The position numbers and the translations under genes are program-made. Shown in pieces: positions 1 to 13,204 of a stretch of DNA of 64,000 nucleotides. Numbering within the stretch: the stretch's first letter is position 1; every line of letters begins with the position of its first letter. Under the pieces are notes generated by a model. It was not told the DNA's origin. It searched no databases and was given only the letters and a program-made list of their open reading frames with translations. Source of the DNA: Hydractinia symbiolongicarpus (Eukaryota > Cnidaria > Hydrozoa > Anthoathecata > Hydractiniidae); NCBI RefSeq assembly GCF_029227915.1, contig NC_079879.1, positions 14,014,001-14,078,000 on the forward strand. Reading direction: 5' to 3'.

Positions 1-1014
<1,014 letters not shown>

Positions 1015-1017
1015 ATT

Positions 1018-1620
1018 AATATCATCACAAATAATTACATCTGCAATCTTTTGATGGAATTGTTGCTGGTAACAAAATTCCAGTACAGACGAGCGAGTCC
1101 CCTTACCTACTTGACATGCAAATCTCAAATCTATAATAATGTTTAATGCACGGAATGGTATAAGAGTATCAACACAAGAATCGTTGGACAACTGTTTAAA
1201 AACGGACGCTATTGCTTTTTTTTCATTTATGTTGGTATTATCAGATATCAAGCGGCAGTAAAGACCGACGGACATCGATGGCAAATGTGTGCGTAATTGC
1301 TCCTAATGGAAACATAATGCATCGTCACCTATTCGATTCTTTTCTGAGATCTTCCCAAAAACATTTTTTCGTACGTACAATAAGCTACGATTAGGACGAT
1401 ATAATTCCCTATTATTGTCACTTTTTGATGTTATAAAGCAACTGCCAAGCCTTCTAAAACGAGAAGAAATAACTTCGTCTGCTTGCAGGATTTCTATTGG
1501 TTCTACAAATGTATTCTTGAACCCCATTCCATTCTTCCTACCGTCACATGAAAGCACGTTAGGTTTCCCATCACATTCTACGGATGTTTTCCGGAAATCA
1601 ATATCCATGTGAGACGCTCA
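1018..1620 (-). pseudogene. unrecognised protein fragment with one in-frame stop
   Basis: One reading frame on the minus strand runs from about 1620 to 1018 with a single TAG near 1300-1302. The part before the stop includes a CDG motif repeated twice (CDGKPN, CDGRKNGMGF). The part after it includes HLPSMSVGLYCRL and a helix-rich stretch. It then enters the (TA)n tract, so the end is lost. The look (CDG pair, then a long helical part) recalls proteins that travel with KDZ-type transposons in cnidarians, but this is a weak resemblance. I do not recognise the family with any certainty, and it could also be part of a host gene. Confidence 0.3.
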
Positions 1621-3175
1621 ACCCAACTACTATTCTATGAATAATGGAACTGAACACGGCGACAATATCGAGCTTCCATTATTTTTATAACACCCCTGAA
1701 AGTAATTTTTTCGTTATTCACGGCCTCTGTAAACTCCCAACCTATTTCATAAACAGCGCAAATTTTAGAGGATCAATAATACCAACAGCATATTTAACTT
1801 AACATGTAAAAATATATAAAAAAACAAGGACAGACTTATCAACGTCAACGTTACGCAACTTTCAAAATGGCCGTAATAACACTGCTCTCTGCTTTACACA
1901 TCCCTTTGTCGTGGCTGCAAAATCTCGGATTGGTTTTTCAAAAAAATCAGGCGTTGCAATTGAATGCTACACGCGGGAGAATAAAACAAAGTCGGTAAAT
2001 ATATATCGCATTTGGTATTTTGTGCAGATATAAGAATTTCGTGATTAATTAACAGGACGCGCTTTTCGCGGACAAACAGGCAAAATACCGCTATTATAAA
2101 AAAGACTAACGATATCATACGTTTATTGGTTTTTCGGTCAGTTGCTCATAAAGTTGATCTTGTTAACTCACCATATGATTTTTTAACAATAGCCAATAAT
2201 AATTACATTATTTAGAACTATTTTCAGCTTTTGTACTCTGATCCTAACTTCAATGGAATATTAAATCTACGGAGACTCTTTAAATGAGATAAATTTTATA
2301 CTTATGCCTTTTTGGAACATCTTTGTTCCATGTACATAGAAGTTTTGACTTTTAATTTGGAATTCTTCCATATCTGTTAAAAAAGTATTTTTTCTTTTTC
2401 CTAATGATACGTTATATTACTGACATGCCTTTTACAGAATTTCAGCCTAAGAGCCTTTGCCGATAAAAAGTTATGACCTGTGAAATTTTTACTACAAACA
2501 ATGGAATAATTTCATCGTAAATGGCTCTAAACTTTAATGTGATATAGCTTCTCTACGGCAGCAGCTTCTTCAGTCGAACAAAAATCAATGGAACATTTAA
2601 ATTTTTATGCATCTAAGAGATTTATTTGGTTTAAGAACTAATCAAGCTATACTATTAAAATACTGCCCCGAAAAAAAGAGATAGAATTTACACTTTTGCA
2701 TGGTCTGAAATAAAAACACACGTAATGTCTTTGGATTGATTGGCCTGCTTTAGCGCTTTTGATGCGTCATTTTCAGGGAGGACACTTGTTTCTACTGCTG
2801 TACGGATAAGTACATAACAGTAAAGCCCGGTAAATTTATAGTATAATGCCTTGCCTCAGATTGGAATTTTTTAGGACTTGTGATATGTAATTTCGCGGGG
2901 GGGGGGGGGGGGGGGGGGGGGGGGTATTAGTCCAAAATATCTTTTCTATTGGCTATCGGTGGGTATAGAACACTACCGCCTGTTCAATATATTGTACAAA
3001 AACGCCTCTTTGTTTAGCCTGCAATAGGGCCGTTATTATGTCTTGTTGCAAAAGGATATTTGAGCGAAATATCGTTTCTGTTTGTGTATGGATGTGTATC
3101 CAACCTCAAACTTTGTCTACTTTATAAAAACAGCTTTCCGTAAATGGCAGTTATGCGAAATATTCTGGAATATTA
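1621..3175. other. no gene seen; AT-rich intergenic DNA with a poly-G run
   Basis: No frame here has recognisable protein similarity, and the short minus-strand frame at 1894-2118 has no motif. The only striking item is the homopolymer annotated separately at 2897-2924. Confidence 0.6.
2897..2924. repeat. (G)28 homopolymer
   Basis: This is an uninterrupted run of 28 G, very unusual in DNA this AT-rich. Such a run can fold as a G-quadruplex and is a typical place for assembly or sequencing slippage, so its exact length is uncertain. Confidence 0.95.
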
Positions 3176-5170
3176 CGTTGGTTATGGCCATCGACAGAAA
3201 AAATATGTAGTTTTTATGAAGCGACAGACATTATTATGAAGGTATTATGCAGTATTATGCGATATTACGTTGGTATGGCCATCGACAGAAAATTTATGTG
3301 TTTTTTAAGAATTATGAAGGTATTATGCAGTATTATGCAGTATTATGTGATATTACGTTGGTATGGCCATCGACAGAAAATTTATGTATTTTTTATGAAT
3401 TATGAAGGTATTATGCAGTATTATGCAGTATTATGCGATATTACGTTGGTTATGGATTATTAACAGAAAAAATATGTATTTGTTATGTAGCGACAGAGAG
3501 TATTATGAAGGTATTATGCAGTATTATGCGATATTACGTTGATATGGCCATCGACAGAAAATTTATGTATTTTTTATGAATTATGAAGGTATTATGCATT
3601 ATTATGCAGTATTATGCGATATTACGTTGGTTATGGATTATTAACAGAAAAAATATGTATTTGTTATGTAGCGACAGAGAGTATTATGAAGGCATTATGC
3701 AGTATTATGCGATATTACGTTGGTATGGCCATCGACAGAAAATTTATGTATTTTTTATGAATTATGAAGGTATTATGCAGTATTATGCAGTATTATGCGA
3801 TATTACGTTGGTATAGCCATCGACAGAAAAAATATGTATTTTTTATGTAACGACAGAGAGTATTATGAAGGTATTATGCAGTATTATGCGATATTACGTT
3901 GGTATGGCCATCGACAGAAAATTTATGTGTTTTTTATGAAGCGACAGACATTATTATGAAGGTATTATGCAGTATTATGCGATATTACGTTGGTATGGCC
4001 ATCGACAGAAAATTTATGTGTTTTTTAAGAATTATGAAGGTATTATGCAGTATTATGCAGTATTATGCGATATTACGTTGGTATGGCCATCGACAGAAAA
4101 TTTATGTATTTTTTATGAATTATGAAGGTATTATGCAGTATTATGCAGTATTATGCGATATTACGTTGGTTATGGATTATTAACAGAAAAAATATGTATT
4201 TGTTATGTAGCGACAGAGAGTATTATGAAGGTATTATGCAGTATTATGCGATATTACGTTGATATGGCCATCGACAGAAAATTTATGTATTTTTTATGAA
4301 TTATGAAGGTATTATGCATTATTATGCAGTATTATGCGATATTACGTTGGTTATGGATTATTAACAGAAAAAATATGTATTTGTTATGTAGCGACAGAGA
4401 GTATTATGAAGGCATTATGCAGTATTATGCGATATTACGTTGGTATGGCCATCGACAGAAAATTTATGTATTTTTTATGAATTATAAAGGTATTATGCAG
4501 TATTATGCAGTATTATGCGATATTACGTTGGTATGGCCATCGACAGAAAATTTATGTATTTTTTATGAATTATGAAGGTATTATGCAGTATTATGCAGTA
4601 TTATGCGATATTACGTTGGTATGGCCATCGACAGAAAATTTATGTGTTTTTTATGAATTATGAAGGTATTATGCAGTATTATGCAGTATCATGCGATATT
4701 ACGTTGGTATGGCTATCGACAGAAAATTTATGTGTTTTTTAAGAATTATAAAGGTATTATGCAGTATTATGCAGTATTATGCGATATTACGTTGGTATGG
4801 CCATCGACAGAAAATTTATGTGTTTTTTATGAATTATGAAGGTATTATGCAGTATTATGCAGTATCATGCGATATTACGTTGGTATGGCTATCGACAGAA
4901 AATTTATGTGTTTTTTAAGAATTATAAAGGTATTATGCAGTATTATGCAGTATTATGCGATATTACGTTGGTATGGCCATCGACAGAAAATTTATGTATT
5001 TTTTATGGAACGATAGAGAGTATTATGAAGGCATTATGCAGTATTATGCGATATTACGTTGGTATGGCCATCGACAGAAAATTTATGTACATTTTTGAAT
5101 TATGAAGGTATTATGCAGTATTATGCGATATTATGTTGGTTATGGATTATTGACAGAAAAAATATGTATT
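3176..5170. repeat. minisatellite array, copy 1 (about 23 units of about 88 bp)
   Basis: Each unit carries TATTATGCAG repeats, GATATTACGTTGG, then GGCCATCGACAG or GGATTATTAACAG, then an AT-rich tail. Units vary from about 76 to 93 bp, mostly by gaining or losing one TATTATGCAG block. There is also a higher-order period: the arrangement at 3218-3890 recurs about 719 bp later (for example 3236 against 3954, and 3583 against 4303). The unit contains few stops, so frames of 70-95 codons appear, but they are not genes. The same array occurs at 39853-41089 and 45536-46140. Confidence 0.95.
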
Positions 5171-5310
5171 TGTTATATAGAGAGGATGTAGGATAATGCG
5201 GTTTCATTTGGCGGGTCCATTTGGTTGGAGAAGTATGACTGAACGTCTGTCGGACTTTTAATATCGATAAAGTATGAAGGGTACTAGTTATGTTGTACGT
5301 CGTGTGTCGG
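5171..5310. repeat. 3' flank shared by both minisatellite copies
   Basis: The sequence after the array here (through the CGGGTCCATTTGG segment and the CGTCGTGTGTCGGGACC segment) recurs after the second array at about 46146-46275. The array therefore moved or was duplicated together with this flank, as part of one larger repeat unit. Confidence 0.8.
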
Positions 5311-5486
5311 GACCACTTAGCCCGGTGCTAAATGAAGTCGTTCCCAGAAATTCCTCCGAGGGACCGACAAATTTGATCGAGTTTTCGAGTATTCAAGTTT
5401 TTAGCCTGAAAAGGGTTTGTAGGTTTAAGGTACCGACACATTTGTTTGACCTAACGAGATGTTCGAGTTATCGAGAGTCAACTGTA
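5311..5486. mobile_element. pogo/Tigger-like terminal fragment
   Basis: Positions 5461-5484, read on the minus strand, begin CAGTTGACTCTCGATAACTC, which resembles the terminal inverted repeats of pogo/Tigger elements. The end is followed by TA, the usual target of this group. More TCGAG-type motifs lie just inside (5375-5395). No matching left end was found in the window, so this is a fragment or a solo end. Confidence 0.5.
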
Positions 5487-5614
5487 TAATAGATAATTAC
5501 ATTTTTCAACAATATATTACACATTTGGATAAAATATGTCTCGCTTGTTTAGATTTTTTTTTTAGACATATCTCGCTTAATCACGCCATGATACGTTTTC
5601 TCGATATGCATTAA

Positions 5615-8600
5615 TTACTTTGAAGTTGAATCCATTAAAGCTAACAAATCATCACCATCGCTTTCTAAAAACAGAAAAGAAGATTAAATTAACGAGCTAG
5701 TTTTTATTTTTGCGGACACAAATTTTCGCGCTACTTTAAATTTACATTGTCACGCAGTGAGAGAATAAAATATTTTTACAGCGTAATATCCTAGAATCAC
5801 AGTGTGTAGCAAATACCTGTGTTTTGATGAAATTATGCTTAAAATTTAGTTAAGCTATGGTCACACGCACCTGATTTTGAAGGATCAATTGAAAATTCAT
5901 TCATGAGATTTTTTAATTCCTGTCTTTGTTGGCGCTAAAGTTAAATCAAAGAACACATTCTAACACCACATGATAAGCACATTTGACAAAAGGAATTGAC
6001 GGAATGTAATTATATTTCTACCTGGGATGCATCTACAACAATTTCTCTTCTTATTTGCGCGTATACTTCTTCAGCGTTTCTAAGAAAAAATAATTCCGTT
6101 GTTACACAGTTATCAGTAAAACTCTTCATTTAGAACCTCTCATTGTTATAATCTATTTTACCTCAGAGAGATTAATCTTTGCCATTTTCCCAAAAATACG
6201 TCTTTTAAATAATGAAAATTTGCCCCATTCGTGAAAATAATATCCCAATAAATTTTACTATCGCAAAATTCGATTTAATTTATTAGCATTAGAATTTATT
6301 AGCATTCAATTTATTAGCATTGATTAGCCATATATCCTTTTCCTTTCCAATTTGTCGTACTATACATACAACTATTTCTTTTGAACATTGTTCCCATTTC
6401 TTAAATTAATACTTAAATTCTCGTTAAAGTCGTGGTTTCAACGACATACAAGCAGAAATCTGACTCACTCTTCCTCCTTGTCAGTATCAAATAAATTCAA
6501 TCGGAAGTCTGCTTTTCCTATTGTAAACAAAACCAGTGTATTAAAAATCAATATGTCAACAGAAGATATTTTGATGAAATCCTAGGGGAATGGAAAGAAG
6601 TTATTGTAAACTAAAGCAGAAGATGGTTAGCAACCAAAAATTAATAGAATGTTAAATAAGTTACTTAACTACACAGTTGTGCAAGCCATGATAATCTTTA
6701 TACTAACAAGATTTTTAAAAGCCATGAAATAATAGAACATAAACACGGAAGATTTAAAATACTACGATATTCCTTTGCGAGAAGATGGAGCAAATCCACG
6801 AGGACAACAAAATTTAACACACCTTCCGGTTTTTTTCCAGATATCAAATATTCCAATAAATTCAATTCCGCTTTCGCCAAATCATCTGCCACATCGTCAC
6901 GTTCCTGCAAAAAATTAAAAATTTATTAAAAAATTTGTTTCAAGCACAAATAAAATTTTTGATCGACAAAAGAAAAAAATTATACTGGTTTAGAACGAGT
7001 AACTCCAGTATTTCTTGAAGGTGGCTGAGCTATCGTCGTGTCGATGTTTCTTGACGCTTTGTACCTTAAAATTCAATGTACGACTAGTCCATGCTTGGAA
7101 AAAAAACAAGAGAAATTTTCGCATTTTCAGAAAAATTGATCTCATGAAACTTCGATTCGCTTAGTCAAAATATGGATTATTCTTTTTTTCTCTTTTTTAT
7201 CACTTTCAACTGAAACATCTCCGATAACACAACACATTCTAAATAAAGAATTCCACGTAAATTTATCTAGCAAAAATGTTTTATTTCTCTAAATAAAGTA
7301 TACTGCTTGTGAAAACACGAATATGAAAGGAATACAACGTACATGTTACATCCATATTTCGTGACACGATCTCCAAGCAACTCAAAAGTGCCAATCTTAT
7401 CTGCTAATTGATACTTCTGTTCAATTTCAAATGTCGAAACACTTCTCTGCATACCAGATTCATCAAAAAACCTAAATGTGTTGCTAATTTAATAACATTC
7501 GCAAGTAACATGGCAAAATTTAATGACAATAGCATATCTTTAAAAAATACATTTTAACCAGGTCTTGTACCTTATAGCTCCAGGAGTATCACTTCCCCAT
7601 GGAACTTGGCCATTTTTCGGTAAGATGAATCTGCCATTACTGGTCTGGACGTTGTCTTTTAAAAATATGGAAACCTACAAAATAACTTTTGTGTTTTAAA
7701 ATATTTTATGGAAAATTTGGGAAACGAATGAATCATAAGAATAAAACAATTAAGAACAAGATATTAATCACGGTAATTAATCATTTTGCTTTCCTGGATG
7801 ACAGAGAAGAATCATCCGAAACTACACTGCATGCTAAAACCAAACTAATCATGTTCCAGAAATGATAAAAAACTGAACAGACAAACCAAAATAATATTTG
7901 CTAAAAAACTATGATTGTTAAACGTTTTGTCTAAACGCAGCAAAAAAATCAACTAATTACAATATACATACTCTAATGTGCATATCTTGAAAGAACGATA
8001 GTAATGTCTGTCGAATTAACTGAAACTGACCAATTGTTAAATTCTCATAATTCTAAAAAGAAATTGCAATTAATTAAGTGTGAACCTACTTTAGCAATTT
8101 TAGAAATGTGCAAATGTAAACAACCATCACCTCTTTTATTAATGCATACACATTCTCAATTTGTATCAAGATAGCTTCGTTTCCTCTTGCAAACTCTCTT
8201 ATTGCATCCATGTGATTCAATGTCACCATCAGCACATCATATGGCTGTTTGCTAAGACTGACCTGTCAAAAGAAAGAGCAACTATCTTTAATGAAAGAGA
8301 GCATATTATTACTGGTGTACTCAAACATTTTACTTTAGTATTTTTACCTGATATTTTAATGCCATCGTCATCAAATCGTAGAGCTAAAACATAAAAAGGG
8401 CAAGAAGACTCATTTTTTTAGAGTTTTTACAAGAATTTGCCTGTTTGTAATTTAGCCAATCGCACTAACGTGAACATACTTTACTCTAATTAAAAATAGA
8501 CATTTTGGACAAAAAAAAAAAGAAAGGTCATTTTCATAAGAAAAATTTTTTTGGAAACAAACTCTCTTATTATAGAAATCAATTGCTTCAATTTAGTGAT

Positions 8601-9085
8601 TTGCAACAATTTTTGCAGATTTTTAATTTTGTGAATCAAGATTTTCGAATAGCAAATCGTATATCTTTCTTTAAAAATCTTGATCTGCGACATGTTTTTT
8701 TATAATAGAGACACTCCAAAACCCAATACCTTATCCATGCTTGCTGCATTCAGACGCATTATGGAAGCATGTGCAAGACGATCAAACACTGTCCTCATTG
8801 CTTTCTTAGAGTATGCATCCTGTGGTTTAAATAACTCATCCATAAATCTTTTGTTTAACATTGTTGATAAAATGTCATGCATTACTAAAAAAAAAAATAA
8901 AACAAAGGAAGTTTAAAGATACTGTGATGAAACTTTAAGAGTACAATCTTTATTTAGCTAATTCCATGTGTACCTTTCTTGGCTTTTTCTTCTGCTATAT
9001 TTTGTGCTCTTAGTCTCTGATCGAGAATGTACATCATTTCTCCACCAAGATTTAAAAACAGTATTGGTAATGTTTTTAAAGACAT
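5615..9085 (-). CDS. OSCP1: organic solute carrier partner 1 (OSCP1/NOR1)
   Basis: Thirteen exons can be read on the minus strand: 9085-8974, 8884-8730, 8383-8348, 8262-8131, 8052-7972, 7674-7571, 7471-7343, 7064-6986, 6904-6823, 6517-6469, 6079-6022, 5934-5871 and 5664-5615. All introns have GT/AG ends, phases agree, and the sum is 1131 nt (376 residues plus stop), close to the vertebrate length. Diagnostic stretches are LPILFLNLGGEMMYILDQRL at the N-terminus, RLAHASIMRLNAASMDK in exon 2, ELLGDRV in exon 7 and a GDDLLALMD tail. The vertebrate protein was named for enhancing organic solute transport; it is cytosolic and linked to cilia and testis. The exact biochemical role is not settled. 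The first Met at 9085 matches the family start. Confidence 0.93.
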
Positions 9086-9351
9086 TATTTTATCAACTAA
9101 AAAATGAAATGCTAAAGTTTCAGTTTTAGGAAAATATTTGCAATTCTGAAATTCGCTATAATGATAAACAACAAACAGCTCAAAAGCCTTATACGATGTT
9201 CTATTTACATTATGTATAGCATACATAGAGTTTAATACCATCTATATTACATATTCAGTTTCCTATTTAATAATGAAAAACAAAACTCTTTTAGTGCATA
9301 CATTATGAACAAACATATTCACCACAAATCTGTACACTACAGAATTCATAA

Positions 9352-10041
9352 CTACATATTTTCGTAATTATATTCTTTCACATATTTCATAACTTGTTCA
9401 GCTTCTTTCAGATCTGTATGAATAAAATACCGACATCCATTTGCTTCGAATGTTGAGAAAGCATTTTCAATTTCTGGCACTGTGATATCCTCTACCAGGA
9501 AAGTTTTTGTTTTCTTTCGACCAAAAAAGTTTAATGTTTCAGCCGCAAATGTTCTCGAGTGTGGGTGAAAATACATTTTATGAACATAAACCCTTGACAA
9601 CCAATGGAGCAAAATTGTTGTGGTTACGCCCATAGTGACAACAGTTGTTGCTAATATCATTTTTCCAATAACTGGAACGCTTTCTTTACCTTGCAATATA
9701 AACACTGGTGCAGCAAAAACAGCCAAAAATGAAGTAGACAAAGAAAACAGTTTAATAAACTTTATTTTTTGTGATAGAGGTCCTTCATATATCAGTCTAA
9801 ATTCATCAGATGAGACAGGCTTTTCTGTAGTTGCAGATGTTGTTGAATACTGCCTTGGGTAACTGGCACTTGAGCCTAAAAACATATTTCTGGCAAAGCA
9901 GACATCATGTCTGGAAAAGATTTTATACGAACTGGTATGAGATGGCACCATTCTTACATTTGGTTTGCTAAAAGAAGTGAAATGTTTTGCTAGGGGTTTA
10001 CGCAACACATGTAATCTATATTTTGAAATAATCGCTGCCAT
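9352..10041 (-). CDS. TMEM70: TMEM70-like mitochondrial ATP synthase assembly factor
   Basis: A single-exon frame on the minus strand. I place the start at the Met at 10041, because the protein then opens with a basic, hydroxylated stretch without acidic residues, as a mitochondrial presequence should; the frame stays open up to 10095. The core begins with RLIYEGPLSQKIKFIKLFSL, followed by two hydrophobic segments (about residues 110-165) forming a membrane hairpin, and a C-terminal matrix-type domain ending in YVKEYNYENM. This order is that of TMEM70, an inner-membrane protein that helps assemble the c-ring of complex V. The gene lies about 270 bp downstream of OSCP1's start and about 730 bp past the TRAPPC2 stop, all on one strand, each probably with its own promoter. 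Confidence 0.85.
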   Translation of the reverse strand: MAAIISKYRLHVLRKPLAKHFTSFSKPNVRMVPSHTSSYKIFSRHDVCFARNMFLGSSASYPRQYSTTSATTEKPVSSDEFRLIYEGPLSQKIKFIKLFSLSTSFLAVFAAPVFILQGKESVPVIGKMILATTVVTMGVTTTILLHWLSRVYVHKMYFHPHSRTFAAETLNFFGRKKTKTFLVEDITVPEIENAFSTFEANGCRYFIHTDLKEAEQVMKYVKEYNYENM

Positions 10042-10774
10042 TATTCCAGTTAACACTAAGATAGATAAATGTAAAAACATAACAAGGATATACAAAAGTT
10101 AATAGAGCATGCTGTATATACAAAAAACAAATATATGGAGATGAAAAAAGGTAATAGACCACACAAAAATATGCAAAAGGAATTTTTTTTTGGTTTGGGA
10201 ATGCAAATTTATGGCAGAAAAATATTGTAACAAAATGTTAAGTATACACATAAACATACACATGCAGCATTGTAAATGATCAGAATTTTTAAGGCAAGCT
10301 AAAGTCGCTATTGAAACATTGTAAAGACCTGTCATAAAAATTATTTTTCCCATGTACTCATACTTACCCACATTTTTTATTTATTGTATGGTGGTTGGTT
10401 GAGAAAACATCTTACTTACATCTTTTGTACCTTATATTTATAATACTTAGAATTAAAAAATAAGAGACAGTATAATCTACAACATGAAATGAGAATTCAC
10501 TAATTCTGTAGGTACGTACACGATACCTGACCAAATATTTGTATGATTAGAAAAATTAGCAAGCATAACAAATTAATGATTTTAAAAAGTATTGTTTAAA
10601 ATATAACAGATAAAAATTTTGACAGCATATTTGTTAAAAGCAACCATGACAATAGTACATTTTTCAGTTATTTGGAATTCATAAATTATTGTGGTGAAGT
10701 TACTCAAACCGTTGTGATGTATAATTAATACTCTAACTTTCAAATAAACTTCATATATACCTATACAACTTGTT
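10042..10774. other. intergenic and 3' UTR DNA between TRAPPC2 and TMEM70
   Basis: AT-rich DNA with no supported gene. It must hold the TRAPPC2 3' end and the TMEM70 promoter and 5' UTR, but no clear signals could be picked out. Confidence 0.5.
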
Positions 10775-11218
10775 TCACAAAGACAAAAATTTCTTTCCAA
10801 AATTCTGGACTTTTCTTTCAAAAACACTTGAACGTATTCTTGTGTTATGCTCATAAAAAGGGTTCATCATTAGCTTAGAATATGTTTCATAAGAATCTTG
10901 AAAAAAGTTCTTTATTCCATCATCATTGCGGGCATCATGAAGCATCATGAACTTGGTACCACTAGCAGTGACAAAAGCAGACACAAACCACTCGTTAAAC
11001 TTATCAACAACTTTTAGATACATATTATTAGTTGTCCACATAACCTCTTCAACAAGATCAAGAGCACCATGTACAATAAATTGATTTAAGTGTCTATGAT
11101 CATCTTTACCCTTCAGGTGTGGCTCCAAAACTGTTGACTTTCCTTGACTATTAAATTCTGATTCAAACACTGGATTGTCGTTTTCACCAACAATAACAAA
11201 ATAAAAAAACCCAGACAT
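10775..11218 (-). CDS. TRAPPC2: TRAPP complex subunit 2 (sedlin)
   Basis: A complete single-exon frame of 147 codons, starting with ATG at 11218. It begins [11 protein letters not shown] and contains [53 protein letters not shown] and [11 protein letters not shown], which follow human sedlin nearly residue for residue. Compared with human (140 residues) there is a short insertion near residues 28-34. Sedlin is a longin-fold subunit of the TRAPP tethering complexes that act as Rab exchange factors in ER-to-Golgi traffic. It is intronless here, whereas vertebrate genes are split. An intact intronless retrocopy is possible but nothing else suggests it. Confidence 0.96.
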   Translation of the reverse strand: MSGFFYFVIVGENDNPVFESEFNSQGKSTVLEPHLKGKDDHRHLNQFIVHGALDLVEEVMWTTNNMYLKVVDKFNEWFVSAFVTASGTKFMMLHDARNDDGIKNFFQDSYETYSKLMMNPFYEHNTRIRSSVFERKVQNFGKKFLSL

Positions 11219-11422
11219 TATTTAGCTTTGATCCTGAAATACATTTATACATATATAGCTATAATCAAAACAATTAAAAATTAGAAAGAATGGGCAGTTT
11301 TTCCAGTTTAAGAGATGGTTATTAAAAAAATTGTTGTAATTTCACCTCTGTTTTACATATCGTTCTACTACTGTTGCCAGTAATTCCAACTTTCCTAGTT
11401 TGACTAGTATTGTCTGGATTTG

Positions 11423-11770
11423 TGGCGCCGTAGATTAGTGGTTATAGCTCTCGTACTCTGTGCGGGAGACCGGGGTTCGATTCCTCTTGATGGCGATTCA
11501 ACATGGGTGAGTAAATGTTACCATAGCCCTGGGTTAACCCAAGCCATGTGAGGGAAATTGGGGAGATGGCTCCATGTGTGGGCCGTTGGATGTTGCCGGA
11601 AGTTGTCTAGTAGAGCGCAGGCCCTAATTGGGTCTGCGTAGCTCAAAACGAGCATTAAATACTCTAGGACTATCCATCTAAGCCATGGCCCCTCCTGGAA
11701 ATAATAGACAGGGTATATCCCTCGATAGAGGCTAGCCATGTAAAATATGCACATCTATCTCTACCAGGCT
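11423..11770 (+). mobile_element. tRNA-derived SINE
   Basis: The head has an A-box-like TAGATTAGTGG and a B-box GGGTTCGATTCC spaced as in a tRNA-type pol III promoter. The acceptor arms do not pair properly, so this is not a working tRNA. A body of about 270 bp unrelated to tRNA follows. The 3' end is not sharply defined. Confidence 0.7.
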
Positions 11771-13204
11771 GTGGAGATTTGTCTGTTATACATACTTTCA
11801 ACATTTTAAATTTCCTCCATACCTGTTTGCCTGTCAACATGGAAGTAACAACCTCCAAGGATACAAAATAAAACAACTGCGTTATTATTTTGAACAGACA
11901 GAAAAAAGGCTTTTATTAAAATATTAAAAAAAATGACATTGTATAAGTGTGCCAATAAGCTGCAAATGCCAGCATATAAGGGTCCGTTTGGATGACTTTT
12001 GGAATGAAATTTTCCACCATTTCTTTGAAAACTCCTGCACTTTCCTAAATTTGCCTAATTTATTGTTAAAATGCAAAGCAATGCTTTCATATCAATTTTA
12101 CCTGACCAATTTGCTTTGTGGAACTAAGAATTATACATCAAATCTTTGCATCAGTTAATAAGGCTGGAAATAGACTATTTAGACTAGGTGTTATTGAAAA
12201 TATCCTGCAGGAAATTCAGCATATGTAACACATGTGTTCTTAAATTAAAACAAAGTAAATGCTGTATAACCTTCTCACAGTACAAATGACAATGAAAAAT
12301 AACTTTGGAGTATTAAAAGTAGATTTAACAGTTTGTTTCAGCGAAAAAAAGTTGTTGATACCATGCAATGGAAGAGCTTGACAGAACACACCATGGTTGA
12401 TAACTTACAATTACATGAGATAAATCACCTACATAGTCTATTGTATAGACTAATTAGAATCCCATAGCCTAATTCACAGTTGTTTTTTGCTGCCAGTAGA
12501 TTGGTAGAGGTCAAAAGATATTTACTGATGCTAATTTTAAAAAATATGACGTGTCAAACATCATTACCAACCATAATTACCTGGCAAGTGGAGCTACCAA
12601 CGGAGTTAGTTCGATTGGTTATGTCAATCAATTTAATTTATGCAAGGAGTCAACTGGTGTTGTGCACATTTTCCTTGTTTTAAACTAAGGAAGTTTGTAT
12701 ACTTTATAAACAAAATATTTTTGAGATAAAAAAGATTGTGAAGACTCAACAAAATTTTGAGGCGCAGTAGCTAACAAAAACTACAATTGCAGTCTTTATA
12801 AAAGAGTTAATCAACCAAGTAAGAAAAAATAATAAGTTTGTTTTTTAGATACTTAAAAGGGCTACGAACCAGTTAAAATGCTCACATTCCGTATATCATC
12901 ATGCGCACGAATTAAAAATCTGGCAAACACGTTTTGCACAATGAACAGACCAGCATACTTTGCTCGCTGGTTCAATTTTTTTTTTCGAAAAGTATATTAC
13001 AAAGAAATATTTTAGCAAGACTCATTCTGGATGAAAACATGACCAAGGCTGGAGAAGATAAAAATTCTAGATATATCTATATGTTCTAGTCTGTAAATTA
13101 CACTGACAAAGGGGGATTGTTTGATGTAACTAATGTGACTATTTTGATGTAAGTATAGTTACATCACATTATCCCACTTTAAATTTTATACATGCTTGTC
13201 TGAT
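11771..13204. other. no gene seen; one MITE relic inside
   Basis: No frame with recognisable similarity. Positions 11945-12062 match, at lower identity, the left half of the MITE at 23316-23674 (shared AATAAGCTGCAAA and GGAATGAAATT blocks), so a decayed half copy lies here. Confidence 0.55.

Noticed and set aside
3236-5105. Many frames of 70-95 codons with a repeated CSIMRYYVG-like pattern
   Set aside because: They are in a minisatellite whose units are not a multiple of three and which is open in several frames; no start, no conservation, and the same appears in copy 2.
3176-5170. CRISPR array
   Set aside because: Units repeat over their whole length with no unique spacers of constant size, and the genome is animal.
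11424-11496. Functional tRNA gene
   Set aside because: A and B boxes are present but the acceptor arms do not pair and a SINE body follows.
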